Shown one piece after another: positions 54,456 to 64,000 of a stretch of 64,000 nt of DNA. The stretch lies in NCBI GenBank assembly GCA_951804985.1, contig OX638133.1, positions 52,128,791 through 52,192,790 of the forward strand. The letters run 5' to 3'. A model generated the notes under the pieces. It had not been told where the DNA came from. It ran no database searches and saw only the letters and a list, made by a program, of their open reading frames with translations. This DNA comes from Dryomyza anilis (lineage: Eukaryota > Arthropoda > Insecta > Diptera > Dryomyzidae). A program made the translations under genes and the position numbers. Each line of letters begins with the position of its first letter. Position 1 is the stretch's first letter.

Positions 54456-55592
54456 GTGTCACATTTAGACGAAGAGATGGACAAAAATGGTGTCGTGGAA
54501 CCATCAGAAAGCCCATGGAGCTCACCAATGGTGTTGGTTAAAAAGAAGGATGGTAGTACTCGGTTTTGCGTTGATTACCGAAAGTTAAATAATGTAACCA
54601 AGAAAGATAGCTATCCATTGCCTAGAATCGACGATACCTTGGATACACTCTCTAATGCAAAATGGAATTCTACATTGGACTTGCAAAGCGGTTACTGGCA
54701 AGTAGAAAGCTTCTTGCTGTAATTGAAAGTGTGAAAAATTTCCACAAATATCTGTACGGACATCAGTTTCACTTGAAAACCGATCACGCAGCACTGAGAT
54801 GGTTCCTTCAGTTCATGGGAAGAGATAGCTCCGACAGCCCAATAACTAAGGCGTACTGTTCACAGTGGCAGAGCTTAAAACTGCAAGATGGTTGCTTATA
54901 TCGTGTATGGGAATGTGAAGATGGCACATCCGCTCGAACTTTGATTATTGATCATAAGTCAAAAATAAAAGAGATATTAGCGCATGAATAAAACGGTAGA
55001 AAAAGTAAAGAAACGTTTTTATTGGTTTGGATGCCAAGAGTCACCGATTGGATTCGCAGTTGTCCGCAATGTGTACCAGCAAAAGGACCAACAGTCAGGA
55101 GTCGCGGTAGGATGCATCAGTACAACGTGGGAGCAACATTCCAGCGGATTGCCATGGATGTCGACGGGCGGTTTTGAGTCTGCTGTATTTAAAGAAGTAT
55201 GCAAAGTCCTCAACGTAAATAAAACACGAACAACGCCATTGCACCCGCAATCTGATGACATGGTGGAGATATTTAATCGGACATTGGAAGAGTATCTCAG
55301 AAAAGTGATTGATAAAAATCAAAAAGATTGGGATACACACATACCACTGTTTCTCATGGCATATCGAACGGCGGTTCATGACACCACAGTAGCTTCACCT
55401 GCGAGAATTGTTTTTGGAACAGACTTAAGATTACCTGCAGATTTAAAGTTCGGTGCGAATGTTTCCAGAAAAAGTGAAGAAATGAACGAAGTGCAGCTGT
55501 TTGTAAGGCAGCGCACTATGGGACAGATGCTTAGTCTAGCTCGCCGAAAATCAGAAAATAAAGTTTGTTGCAGAAAGTTTAAAAATATGTAA
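54456..55592 (+). pseudogene. mdg3-like RT, RNase H and integrase with internal deletions
   Basis: 54456-54722 holds the RT fingers ('ESPWSSPMVLVKKKDG', 'STLDLQSGYWQV', catalytic Asp). It then jumps directly into RNase H ('ESVKNFHKYLYGHQFHLKTD'): the palm with the YxDD pair is deleted near 54705. 54984-55592 begins with the integrase zinc region ('VKKRFYWFGCQ'). It lacks much of the core (first Asp region and second Asp shortened) and continues 'PLHPQSDDMVEIFNRTLEEY' with the catalytic Glu and 'LFLMAYRTAVHDTT'. The copy is inactive. Confidence 0.82.
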
Positions 55593-56430
55593 TTTTATTA
55601 ATAATTTATGAGAACCTAGAGAACAAATAGAAAATGATACACCCTAGTGAAATATCCTTCTGTAGGATTGTTTAAAGTCAAAAAATTAAAACAAGTGCTT
55701 TTTAAGAAATAAAAATGGGTTACATTAAAACTGTCATAACTTTTTCAATATGACTCCACATGCAGACTGTTAGTTTTATATTATTGGGAATTGAGAGAAC
55801 TATCATCTTATTGATCAAAAATTTCAAATGGCATTCGTGTTTTGTCTGATTATTTTTCAAAAACATTAAACAAAAATTACATATTTTTTATACAAAAGTA
55901 GACATGGAAAAAAAAGCTTCCAAATGTTCTCATAAATCTTTTTACAGGCATAATGTCTGAAATGCCTGAATTAGTTAAACATGCCTGAATTAGTTTGCCA
56001 CGCGTCATTTAAAATGAGTTTAAGTAATGAAAAATATACGAAAATCGTATCATTACAGTTGACAACACCGGCTCATATTTGGTATGGTAGTTAAGAATTG
56101 TGATATGTACCATAGTACCTAATATTATCAGTATATCTCTTACGATGGTCAAGTTATATAGTTTAAGAAGAATAGTAGGCGTGGCAGTTGGCCAATCAAT
56201 CCCATATTAGGAATGGTCATTTGCAAATACAGTATGTATCTAAATACCAATTATATACAAAATATCTCATTCCAAACAAAAGTTATAGTAATTTTACCAT
56301 TTCAATTATATGACAGGTGGGAGTGGCAATGGACCAATCTTGTTCATTTTCAAATTGAAATCTATTCATAGTCTCCATGTATGCTTAGTGTAAAGTTTTG
56401 TTAATATTGGCGCAACACTGTATTTACGGT
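55593..56430 (+). mobile_element. Probable DINE-1-like insertion in integrase
   Basis: A non-coding stretch of about 840 bases separates integrase body and its C-terminus. Segments such as AGGCGTGGCAGTTGGCCAA and GACCAATCTTGTTCATTTTC resemble the middle part of the DINE-1-like repeats (5990-6080, 43960-44000). Edges are uncertain. Confidence 0.4.
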
Positions 56431-56439
56431 TAGCTAGAA

Positions 56440-56697
56440 TTGTCCCACAGTGCAGCGTACACAATTTGCGAGTGATAAAATGAAGGCCAGATACGACTTG
56501 CGCACAAATTCAGAGGGATTTACGGAAGAAAGAAAGGTTTATCCCCTAAGCTACAAACACACTGGGAAGGACCATACAAGATAATTAAAAGAATTAACGA
56601 TGTCGTATATCGGATTCCGAATAATACAGGTGTTAGACGAAAAATTAAAGTAGTACATTTAGAGAGGTTGGCGCCGTATAGGGAAAGAGAGGATTAA
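56440..56697 (+). pseudogene. mdg3-like integrase C-terminal domain
   Basis: A frame with 'THWEGPYKIIKRINDVVYRI' and 'VVHLERLAPYRERED' followed by stop TAA at 56695-56697, as at the end of many gypsy-type integrases. A polypurine tract (56721-56735) and the 3' LTR come next. Confidence 0.75.
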
Positions 56698-56734
56698 CAT
56701 CTGTTCGGGACGAACAGATTTAGGTGGAGGGCAG

Positions 56735-57028
56735 GGTTACGAAAAGATGTAATTTGCCCCATAGTGCAAGCAATCAACAATAATTAATGAGACGCAAGAC
56801 AATTCAGCGCACTAAGCATGTGTTAGAAAGAGACGGAAGATCATTCAGCGCACTGAGGCAGTGTGCGAAAAAGAGATGGAAGATCAGCGCATTAAAACAC
56901 ATGAGTGCGAATGAGATGTCAATAGCATGTGTCATTCATGAAACGAGTAGAAGGTTCTCGAAACAAGTCGATGCTTGTCGTAACGTGTCGAACTGATGCA
57001 TGCAGTATATAAGGGAGCCGCATCTGAT
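56735..57028 (+). repeat. mdg3-like 3' LTR, truncated
   Basis: Matches the first 290 or so bases of 48415-48957, up to AGGGAGCCGCATCTGA, then unrelated AT-rich DNA. R and U5 are absent, so the right target duplication cannot be checked. Confidence 0.85.
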
Positions 57029-58544
57029 ATTAAATGTTGTTTGTAAAATGCAGTGAAAAATGCAAAAAATACAAAATGCGTTTTTCTTAAAAACGCTACG
57101 TATAGAGAAAAAACTAAAAAAATTATATAGAAATGATATGAATGAAAACAGGGATAATTTTGAGCCGAACAGTGTTATCTTCCGATTCGAAATACAGAAA
57201 GTACTTAAAAATAGTAAATAAATATAATATCATGACGGTCTTATACACCGAAAAATTACTGTAGTAAATTATACTACATTTATGTCTTCGTTTTGAAAAA
57301 ATGCAGTTCTACTACATTTTGATCGTTTTTAATACATTTGTATTAATTTGTCTGGATTTTACTACACAATGTATCCGCGGACTGGGGCTAACAACATCTT
57401 TTCATAGAAACAGCCGAAATTCTATACAGGACTGTTGCGCCAAACTATTATTATTATGTATTAGAAATTCGTTTTCTAAATATTGCAGAATATGTAGATT
57501 GTATTTGTTTTCTGTAGTTTTTATTAATAAATACGTTTACTACATAATACATAAAATGTATTATGCAATTATTTTGTGTATTATAGTTTAATATCAAATT
57601 ATAAATTATTTACATATTATTATAAATTCTTCTATAAATTATATTCTATAAATTTACTATAAATTCCCCTGTATACAAAAATATGTATCACTTAAATTGA
57701 ATAGTTTTTATAAAAATTTGATTAATATTGAATTTATTATATAAAATCTTAAAATTAACAGCCCTATTAAAAGGTCTCAAAATATGAAAACATAATTTAC
57801 TTTAAAACCAAATGTTTAGCGTTACCAATAATAAAAAAAAAATGTCCAGTTTAAAATAATATTCGAATGTGTATGGAAGACTTGTCAAAAAGCCACTAAT
57901 TTGTTAACGCTGTACACCGAAAAAATTACTATAACAAATTATATACATTTCATATTTTTGTTTTAAAAAAATATATTTCTACTACATTTTGTTGATTTTT
58001 AAATACATTTCCCTTTATTTGTCTGATTTTTTACTACACCATGTATTGAAAATTCGTTCTCTACATATTGCACAAACTGTATTGATGTTTTGTTTTGTTG
58101 CTTTCATTTGAATTTGTGTTGGATCACTGACGAACGAATTACGAAAGATCGTCCCTCGTCCAGGTATAAACGAATTCTTTGGTTTCATATTGCAGAAACT
58201 GGTTTTTGTTGTTGTTTTATTTTTTGCACACGACGGATGATTGCGAAAGAGGTATATAAATAAACCAAAACTGTCCGTAGCATCTGACCGAACCGTCTTA
58301 ATGAGAGAAGACTAAAGAGCTGCCAACTAGTTTACCGCTGAGTATTTTTGGTTTTAAAACTTAGTTATCAACTCTGCAGTACACAAATATAGCACGAAGC
58401 TGCAGACGAGTAGTTTGCTGATGTGGCGCGCCATGATGTAAGCATTGAGACGGCAAATTCTTGTTGTTTTCAATGTTCGTTCTCTCATTTTTCGACCGCC
58501 GCCTGTATTCTTTTTAGGCAGTAATAGTTGATATGACATCTTTA

Positions 58545-58600
58545 TGGTTTTACCATGGTATGGTTAAACCATCACATGGTTTTACCATAGGATATTATTC
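58545..58600. repeat. Clustered short palindromes (ATGGTTTTACCAT)
   Basis: ATGGTTTTACCATGG, TATGGTTAAACCAT and ATGGTTTTACCAT follow each other. Each is nearly self-complementary. Function unknown. Confidence 0.6.
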
Positions 58601-58710
58601 TTATGTGTTTTAACCGAAAAGAAACAATTAAGTGCTTGCCATTCCTTGGAGTAGTCAGAACTGATGATACTTAGTGGTGCTTCCATGTTATGATCAGTTT
58701 TATTTATATT

Positions 58711-58743
58711 TTTATTTGTTTATTTATTTATTTATTTATTTGT
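58711..58743 (+). repeat. (TTTA)n microsatellite
   Basis: Run of TTTA units with one or two interruptions. Confidence 0.85.
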
Positions 58744-59180
58744 AGATTTTTCTAGTGTTGTAGGTAACAATATTTGTACTATACATCTAAATAGTTTTCA
58801 GATTTATCATTCTTGTATCTTATTTTTGGTAGTAAAAAAAATTATATTAATATTCAGAATTAATAAAAATAAATATGTTATTTAATTAATTATCACAACA
58901 AAGTAAAATAACTACATCTTATTGTAAAATAAAAGGCATATGTAGTAATTTCTCTACATATTTCTGGACGTGTAAATAAAGACAAAATGTAGGTTTTTTA
59001 ATACATATGTATTGAAATTTTATATAGAAAAGCTGTTAAATTATGTAGTAATTTTCCAAACAAAACAACTACATCAGTTTAGTACAAATAAATACATATG
59101 CATTTGGACGTAAATCAAATATATATGTATTTATTTTAAATACATTTTTAGTTAGTTTTAATACAGTAGTTTTTTCGGTG

Positions 59181-61387
59181 TATTAAACTAATTTTTACTT
59201 TAAAGACAGTCTGGCTGGCGAATTAAATCCGGGTTTCGAATAGTGATAAAACTGGAACCGTTGTCTCTGAATGTATTTAGATTTATTAATAACAAAATAC
59301 ATAAATAAATATAATTGAACACCCTAGCATTTCTTTCATTTGGGTCTAAAACTAACATTTTTCACTATTTTTCACATTCAATACAATCAAATTGTGCGTA
59401 CTACAAATTTCAATTATATAAAATCCATTTGACCGAGAATAAATCTTTTTACAAAATCTGAATTCGATTAAACTAACAGTATAAAATCCACTCAAACGAT
59501 TGAGCTTACATAAATAAATCCACATTCCTAAATTGAGTTAATTTTTAAATTTGTTATTAATTAAAAATCACAGATAACTTTTAAAAAATGTGTCCACTAT
59601 AAACTATTTTTTTTTTACTTATAATTTTTTTATAAAATATTGTTTTCCACCAAAAAACCAATATCCCAATTAAAATTTGATTGTTCATTCAAAATTAAAA
59701 TTTTCTTATATTTGCACTAAAAATATAAGGTGAACAACTGGGGTTATATATCGCGGATTTTGTATTTTGGATACCATGTATACCCGGGATTCAAATTTTT
59801 AGTCCCGAAATTTCGGGATTGAAAAATAGTCCGGGATTGACATCCCTAATATGAAATATTGTGCAGTGATTTGAGACTTTTGCACATTTAAAAAAAAACA
59901 GAACTTACACATAACACATTTTAAAATTGTTTGTGCACGCTGCAAAAAAAGGGCTCTCTCAAAAATAATTTTGCAGGCATTAACATGTATGTTTCGAATT
60001 TTATGCAAACATAATATATAATTGACTGATAAATCATTTGTAAACCGGGATGTATTGAGACTTGAACACTGTTGTAATGAGCTCTGACTTACATTATAAT
60101 ATCCCTTAAACATTTTAATGTTGCCCCTTAAAATGGAGTATGTTCTAATGGAAACATAATAATTACTACATCCAAATAAAATAAATATTTGAACCGAAAC
60201 ATAAATATGTTCAAAATAAAACATGATTTTGAACGACCTGAATATAAATATGTTTCCAGTGAAACATATCAGGTGTTTCAGTCAAAAAGTAGTATGTTTG
60301 CATAGAAACATTGCATGGAAAGAAATCCTGAAAATAAAATAAAAACAAAATGTTGATTTTTTATTAATTTTTATTAAAAATCTTTAAACATACACAGTGG
60401 GAATTTATAATAATTGAATTCATATACAAATTTTTAAATGCATAAATAAATAATTCGTTTAAAACTGCACAAGTGACTGCATCAATGAATGCACAATTGC
60501 ACCAGCAGACGCTAAACCAGATGATCCAGGCTCGCTTTAAATTTGGTACAGTTACAGTTGATCTCAGTACAGCATATAGCGTAGCAAGGAATTCATGAAG
60601 GCTTTTGTAAAAAAACATGCCAAATTCTGTTTGGAAATCGAAACACAGATTTTTATTTGTGGTTTTTTCACAGGGTTAATACCCACATAGTGGCACCTCT
60701 GAACTTCATACTTCAAAGTTGACATTAGTTTTTTTTGGTGCGTCATACCGTTTGCTGTTAGCGTTTTTTATGCACCGTGTATTTTGTGTGGACAAAAATG
60801 TCCGATTGATAGTAAAAATATTAACCGCGACGAGTAAATTGCGTTTATAAACCGATACAAAATCGGGTCTATGAAATTAAAAATGATCGTGGGCAGTTAC
60901 TTACAGCAGGCGTCATTCTACCGTGTGACGAGGTGTTTCAGGACGTGACCACAGTGACAAACAGTGCAGCTAAAATAATTTCAAATAAAAATGCATTTAA
61001 ATTTAAAACATAGCTTTTGGTTTTTCATTATTATTGTCTATTTTTATATTTATTTGATATGTATTAGTTTGTCATTTGATAATTTCCATCAATTTTTGGA
61101 AAAATAAATAATCGATGATAACCTAATACATTGATAATATTTTGTTGTCATATTTAACATGTGTATTGGTATTTAAAGGCTTAACTAAAAGCTGCATTTA
61201 AGCTATCTTATCGGCTGTATAGATGACAACTAATAGTCAACAAAGAGGCGGACATTCGTAAGTCTTTCAGATACTTTTCTGATCACTTTTACGACAACAT
61301 TCGGATATCGTTAACTTTTCAAAGTTAGCATAAAGTTAGGTTTTGGGCATCGTTTGTCTGGTGGGGTAGAAGCAATAATTGCGCATA
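59181..61387. other. AT-rich DNA, no gene seen
   Basis: Minus-strand open frames at 59799-60224, 60364-60618 and 60564-60746 have no recognisable domain. 60120-60320 contains several GTTTC/GAAAC-bearing short repeats (ATGTTTCCAGTGAAACAT), probably part of a small foldback element. Confidence 0.5.
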
Positions 61388-62023
61388 CACCCAGAAAAAA
61401 AATCATAGTAAATTGATAGTATTTCAATAGAAAAACAATAATTTATACCATTAAAATTGGTCAATAGGATGCGTCCCATTAGTTCAGTAATATTGAAACT
61501 GTTCTTGCTGCAAAAGGTTATAACACATTTAATGTTTGCTTTTATTTCCAATTTTTGATTGTAGTACTTGAGTCTGCAGTTCTTTTTGAGTCCGTTGCCA
61601 TAATAGAAGTTCGACGTATTATTTATTTTCTGTAATAAATAAATATATAAATATAATTTATTTACATTATATATATTGAGTCCTTACCAATCTCGCATTT
61701 AATAATGTGGATTATTACAAAAAAAATACATGCGACCTTTTTGAGTAAACACGCAAAATGATGTACAAAACGAACATGTTTGTATTCGTTTATATGTTTT
61801 TTTTAGCACGTTTATTATTATAGGAGGAAACCATTAAATAAACAGTATTTATTCTATTTAAAATAATAATATTGAAATATTTAAATTTATGGTACTGAAT
61901 TTTTAAAATACTATTGAATTAATTTAAAAACTTTTGATTTAAAAAGAAAAAACTATTAATACATGAATCATAAGATCAATGGTCGTACCATAAAGTACTT
62001 AATGGTACACTTTCTTCTGAGTG
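61388..62023. mobile_element. Mariner-type MITE with TA target duplication
   Basis: Starts CACCCAGAAAAAAAATCAT and ends TTCTTCTGAGTG, bordered by TA on both sides. The ends are imperfect inverted repeats of CAC(C/T)CAGAA. No coding capacity. A second partial copy of its left 130 bases lies at 62151. Confidence 0.65.
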
Positions 62024-62150
62024 TAACGTTGTTGAAAACTTGAATTTTCTGCGTATGTACGTAGAAGTTTTTTAACAACTGTAATTTTTGTGTCAGAATG
62101 TTGTTGCAAAGAAAACAACACATTTGAATTTATTTTGAAATAATTGTGTG

Positions 62151-62320
62151 CACCCAGAAAAAAACATGGTAAATAATTAGTATTTTAATAGAAAAACAGT
62201 AATTTATACTATTAAAATTGGTCAATAGCATACGTCCCATTAGTTCAGTAATATTGAAACTGTTAATACAATATGTTGTTATACCATAAATTTTAAAATG
62301 TACTCTTTTAATTACAATGA
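62151..62320 (+). mobile_element. Partial second copy of the MITE
   Basis: CACCCAGAAAAAAACATGG and the following AATTTATACTATTAAAATTGG-like stretch repeat 61388-61505 with scattered differences. The right end is not found. Confidence 0.6.
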
Positions 62321-62821
62321 GCTAAACTTTTGTATAATAGACATCTGCACAAGTGCATTTGAAACCCACTTCACGACTGAATGTCTTGAATGCCCTTGAT
62401 TGCCCTGAATGGGCAATCATGAAGTACGACGGGTAAGAATACAAATTTTTAACTATCATAAGTTCCGTGCGGAATGGATTTCCGAGTTGCCAATACGAAA
62501 ATGTAAATTCGAAAATTTGAAATCAGCTGTTTATGTCAAATCAGTGAAAATTTACCAACAAAAATTAAAATCATTTGTGTTAAATTTGCAAAAAATGGTT
62601 AAAAATTTAATATTTTGAAGAAAATTGTTTAATTTGTCTACAAATATTGATGTAGGAGATTGATTTAATTGAACCGATGGACCTATGGAAGAGTATCGGA
62701 TCTTTGGCCAGCTCCCACTTGCAATTCTCCCGCGATACGGACGGACGGCTATAGGTTTACCGGAAAGAGATTCTTCGGATTGCCGGCCATCGAGTAAAAT
62801 AATGGCCAGAGTAAAATCTCA

Positions 62822-63092
62822 TTAAAAGTCAGCTGAGCAGCAGTGTGGGTTGGCTGGGCTGTTTGCGTCGGCCACCTCGTGCAGAACCAGCTCCAGCTGA
62901 AAATGTGACAGCGAGCGACACGATTGCGCTATCTTACAAACGTTGTAGCCCAGAATGGACTTGAGCAACTTGTGCTCAAGCAGACAAAAGGGCAGCGCGT
63001 TGCAGTTGCAGTAAAGTGTCACCTCATTCTCGCCGCTGAGCGCCACCTCATTGTCGAGATTCAGCAAGAGACAGTCACGCAGTGGACAAATA
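62822..63092 (-). pseudogene. Probable RIC1 (RAB6 exchange factor subunit) gene fragment
   Basis: Minus strand, about 85 codons, GC-rich. 'LPFCLLEH', then 'ILGYNVCKIAQSCRSLSHFQ' and 'LELVLHEV' match the conserved block of RIC1, where LPF-C-x-x-E is followed by an RNLG...AQSC...LEL-LHEV segment. About a dozen residues expected between the two parts are missing. RIC1 pairs with RGP1 to activate Rab6 at the Golgi. The fragment is far shorter than the roughly 1,400-residue family, has no clear splice acceptor, and ends in unrelated sequence. It is therefore most likely a transduplicated or relict piece. Codon use (G/C-ending) differs from its surroundings. Confidence 0.5.
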
Positions 63093-63237
63093 ATTTTAAC
63101 TAATTATCATTTTCTAATTCTTATATTTTTGTTAAACCAAACACAAGTGAAATGAATTAATTTTATGCTTTAACATAAAAATACTTTTTTTATTTGCAAT
63201 ATGTACAGTAGTTTCTTGTTAATTCGTGAAGTTTAGA

Positions 63238-63290
63238 TATTTGGCCAGCTACCACTTGCTATATAAGAAGGTAGCTGGCGGCCGTCTCCA
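63238..63290 (+). repeat. Hairpin and direct repeat next to RIC1 fragment
   Basis: TTTGGCCAGCTACCACTTGC at about 63239 pairs with AGGTAGCTGGC shortly after it, forming a hairpin. The same motif TTTGGCCAGCTCCCACTTGC occurs at about 62702 on the other side of the RIC1 fragment as a direct repeat. Confidence 0.65.
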
Positions 63291-63676
63291 GCACCCCGGA
63301 GTTAAAGCATAAACAGCAAATGATTCAGCGCAATTTGTAATTATTTCACATTTTCACGAATTACAGCAAAAATTCATTAATTAATGCAAAATAAAATATT
63401 TGTTCACACAAAGAATTACATTCCGACAATGCATTCGTAGAAAAAGTGTCAAAAATCTTTCAAAAAATCCTTTCCGACGGAACCTGTGATGCCATAAATC
63501 CGAACTTCGAATTCGATTCGGATCCTATGATAGATAAATCCGAATACGAATGAAAATATCCGATTCATGATTGCCCTGATTCACTTCATTTACTGTCGTC
63601 AACTCTATGCTTGGAAATCAAATGAATGTCTTGCTCACAACAACAAAGAACCAAGTAATGTCAAAACACAAACAAA

Positions 63677-63766
63677 ACTGAAGTGAAGAGGTATATGATG
63701 ATGTGCAATAAAAATTCAAATACTGAAGTGAAGAGGTATATGATGATGTGCAATAAAAATTCAAAT
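63677..63766 (+). repeat. 45-bp tandem duplication, two copies
   Basis: Copies 63677-63721 and 63722-63766, starting ACTGAAGTGAAGAGG, read identically. Confidence 0.92.
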
Positions 63767-64000
63767 ACTGAAATGAACTGCTTATGACACCGAGTACTTA
63801 GTGCATTTTTAATTTTTTTCTACTCTAAGGAATTTTCATTAATATTGAAATATAGAAAAAAAAAACAAAAGGTATAAGAAAATCATATAATATTTTATAT
63901 GAAGTTATTTATTTATTAAAAAAAAATTTTGTTTGGCTTAATTTTTTTCATTATTTTTTTGGATATAAACCAGAATGTTGTTTTTTCGTACAATTTTTTT
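63767..64000. other. AT-rich end of window, no gene seen
   Basis: Long A and T runs, nothing supported. Confidence 0.6.

Larger units (their letters stand above)
48415..57028 (+). mobile_element. mdg3-like Ty3/gypsy element (SAP-domain gag), internally duplicated
   Basis: LTR, tRNA-Leu-type primer site (GTGTCAGAAGTGGG, 48961-48974), SAP-domain gag, CCHC knuckle, aspartic protease, RT, RNase H, integrase, polypurine tract (GGTGGAGGGCAGGG) and a truncated 3' LTR (56735-57028). The gag/protease half appears twice through the tandem duplication. A SAP motif at the start of Gag and this primer site are known for mdg3/blastopia/micropia-type elements. Confidence 0.85.
57246..59180. mobile_element. 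TIR-bounded MITE-like unit(s), TA target
   Basis: CACCGAAAAATTACTGTAG at 57246 and its inverse ACAGTAGTTTTTTCGGTG at 59163-59180, each bordered by TA, as expected for Tc1/mariner-type insertions. A second left-type end CACCGAAAAAATTACTATA lies at 57914, so two overlapping or nested copies are likely. Inner parts also repeat (TTTCTACTACATTTTG at 57309 and 57974). No transposase is seen; the open frame 57301-57591 is low-complexity. Confidence 0.55.

Noticed and set aside
57301..57591. 96-codon open frame
   Set aside because: It lies inside a MITE-like repeat, with composition-driven Tyr/Ile/Leu codons and no homology recognised.
59799..60746. Minus-strand open frames in the AT-rich right part
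   Set aside because: No domain, signal or splice context; codon composition equals the background.
1..64000. tRNA, rRNA or snRNA genes
   Set aside because: I scanned by eye for tRNA-like A/B boxes and snRNA-like blocks and found none I could support; a covariance-model scan would be decisive.

Overview
The window is AT-rich, intron-bearing insect DNA, most likely from a schizophoran fly, probably a Drosophila-type genome. The evidence for this is a fly-like Integrator subunit 1 exon and a repeat flora of Penelope, errantivirus with an F-like env, BEL/Pao, SAP-gag mdg3-type Ty3/gypsy, LOA-type and CR1/Jockey-type non-LTR elements, and DINE-1/mini-me-like repeats. No bacterial, phage or CRISPR content is seen. 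Almost all of it is nested, broken transposable elements, as expected of pericentromeric or dot-chromosome-like DNA or a very large TE-filled intron.

Layout. 1-4.4 kb: decayed Ty3/gypsy element (gag, RT/RNase H, integrase remnant) with a 134-bp tandem duplication. 5.23-8.02 kb: Penelope-like retroelement with inverted terminal repeats and a 15-bp target duplication, split by a DINE-1/mini-me-like repeat. 8.52-10.74 kb: DNA-transposon-like unit bounded by terminal inverted repeats, holding a GC-rich, frameshifted, host-like coding fragment. 10.84-14.78 kb: the only intact host coding region, a 1,316-codon 3' exon of Integrator complex subunit 1 (IntS1); its 5' exons lie outside the window. 15.0-16.4 kb: LINE tail and a deleted Tc1/mariner transposase. 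16.4-38.8 kb: two errantivirus-like proviruses (copy A, then copy B), both on the minus strand, head-to-tail around one shared LTR. They share inactivating lesions. Copy A carries a LOA-type LINE with perfect target duplications inside env. Copy B has a long hairpin in its leader.

38.8-39.85 kb and 45.06-48.41 kb: two partial BEL/Pao elements whose leader holds an array of small hairpin-forming repeats. 40.6-42.96 kb: CR1/Jockey-type LINE (minus). 43.95-44.54 kb: inverted DINE-1-like copy. 48.4-57.03 kb: mdg3-like Ty3/gypsy element inserted into the BEL element, then a 3.26-kb near-identical tandem duplication across the BEL/gypsy junction. 57-64 kb: AT-rich DNA with mariner-type MITE-like units, a probable RIC1 gene fragment, and short tandem duplications.

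The most unusual signals are: (i) the BEL/Pao and the mdg3-type Ty3/gypsy element have nearly the same LTR U3/promoter although their coding regions belong to different superfamilies; (ii) the 17-bp hairpin repeat array in the BEL leader; (iii) the TIR unit carrying a host-like coding fragment; (iv) the 180-bp inverted repeat in the errantiviral leader. No replication-competent element is present: every retroelement reading frame examined is broken. Coordinates of element edges are by eye and may be off by several bases.
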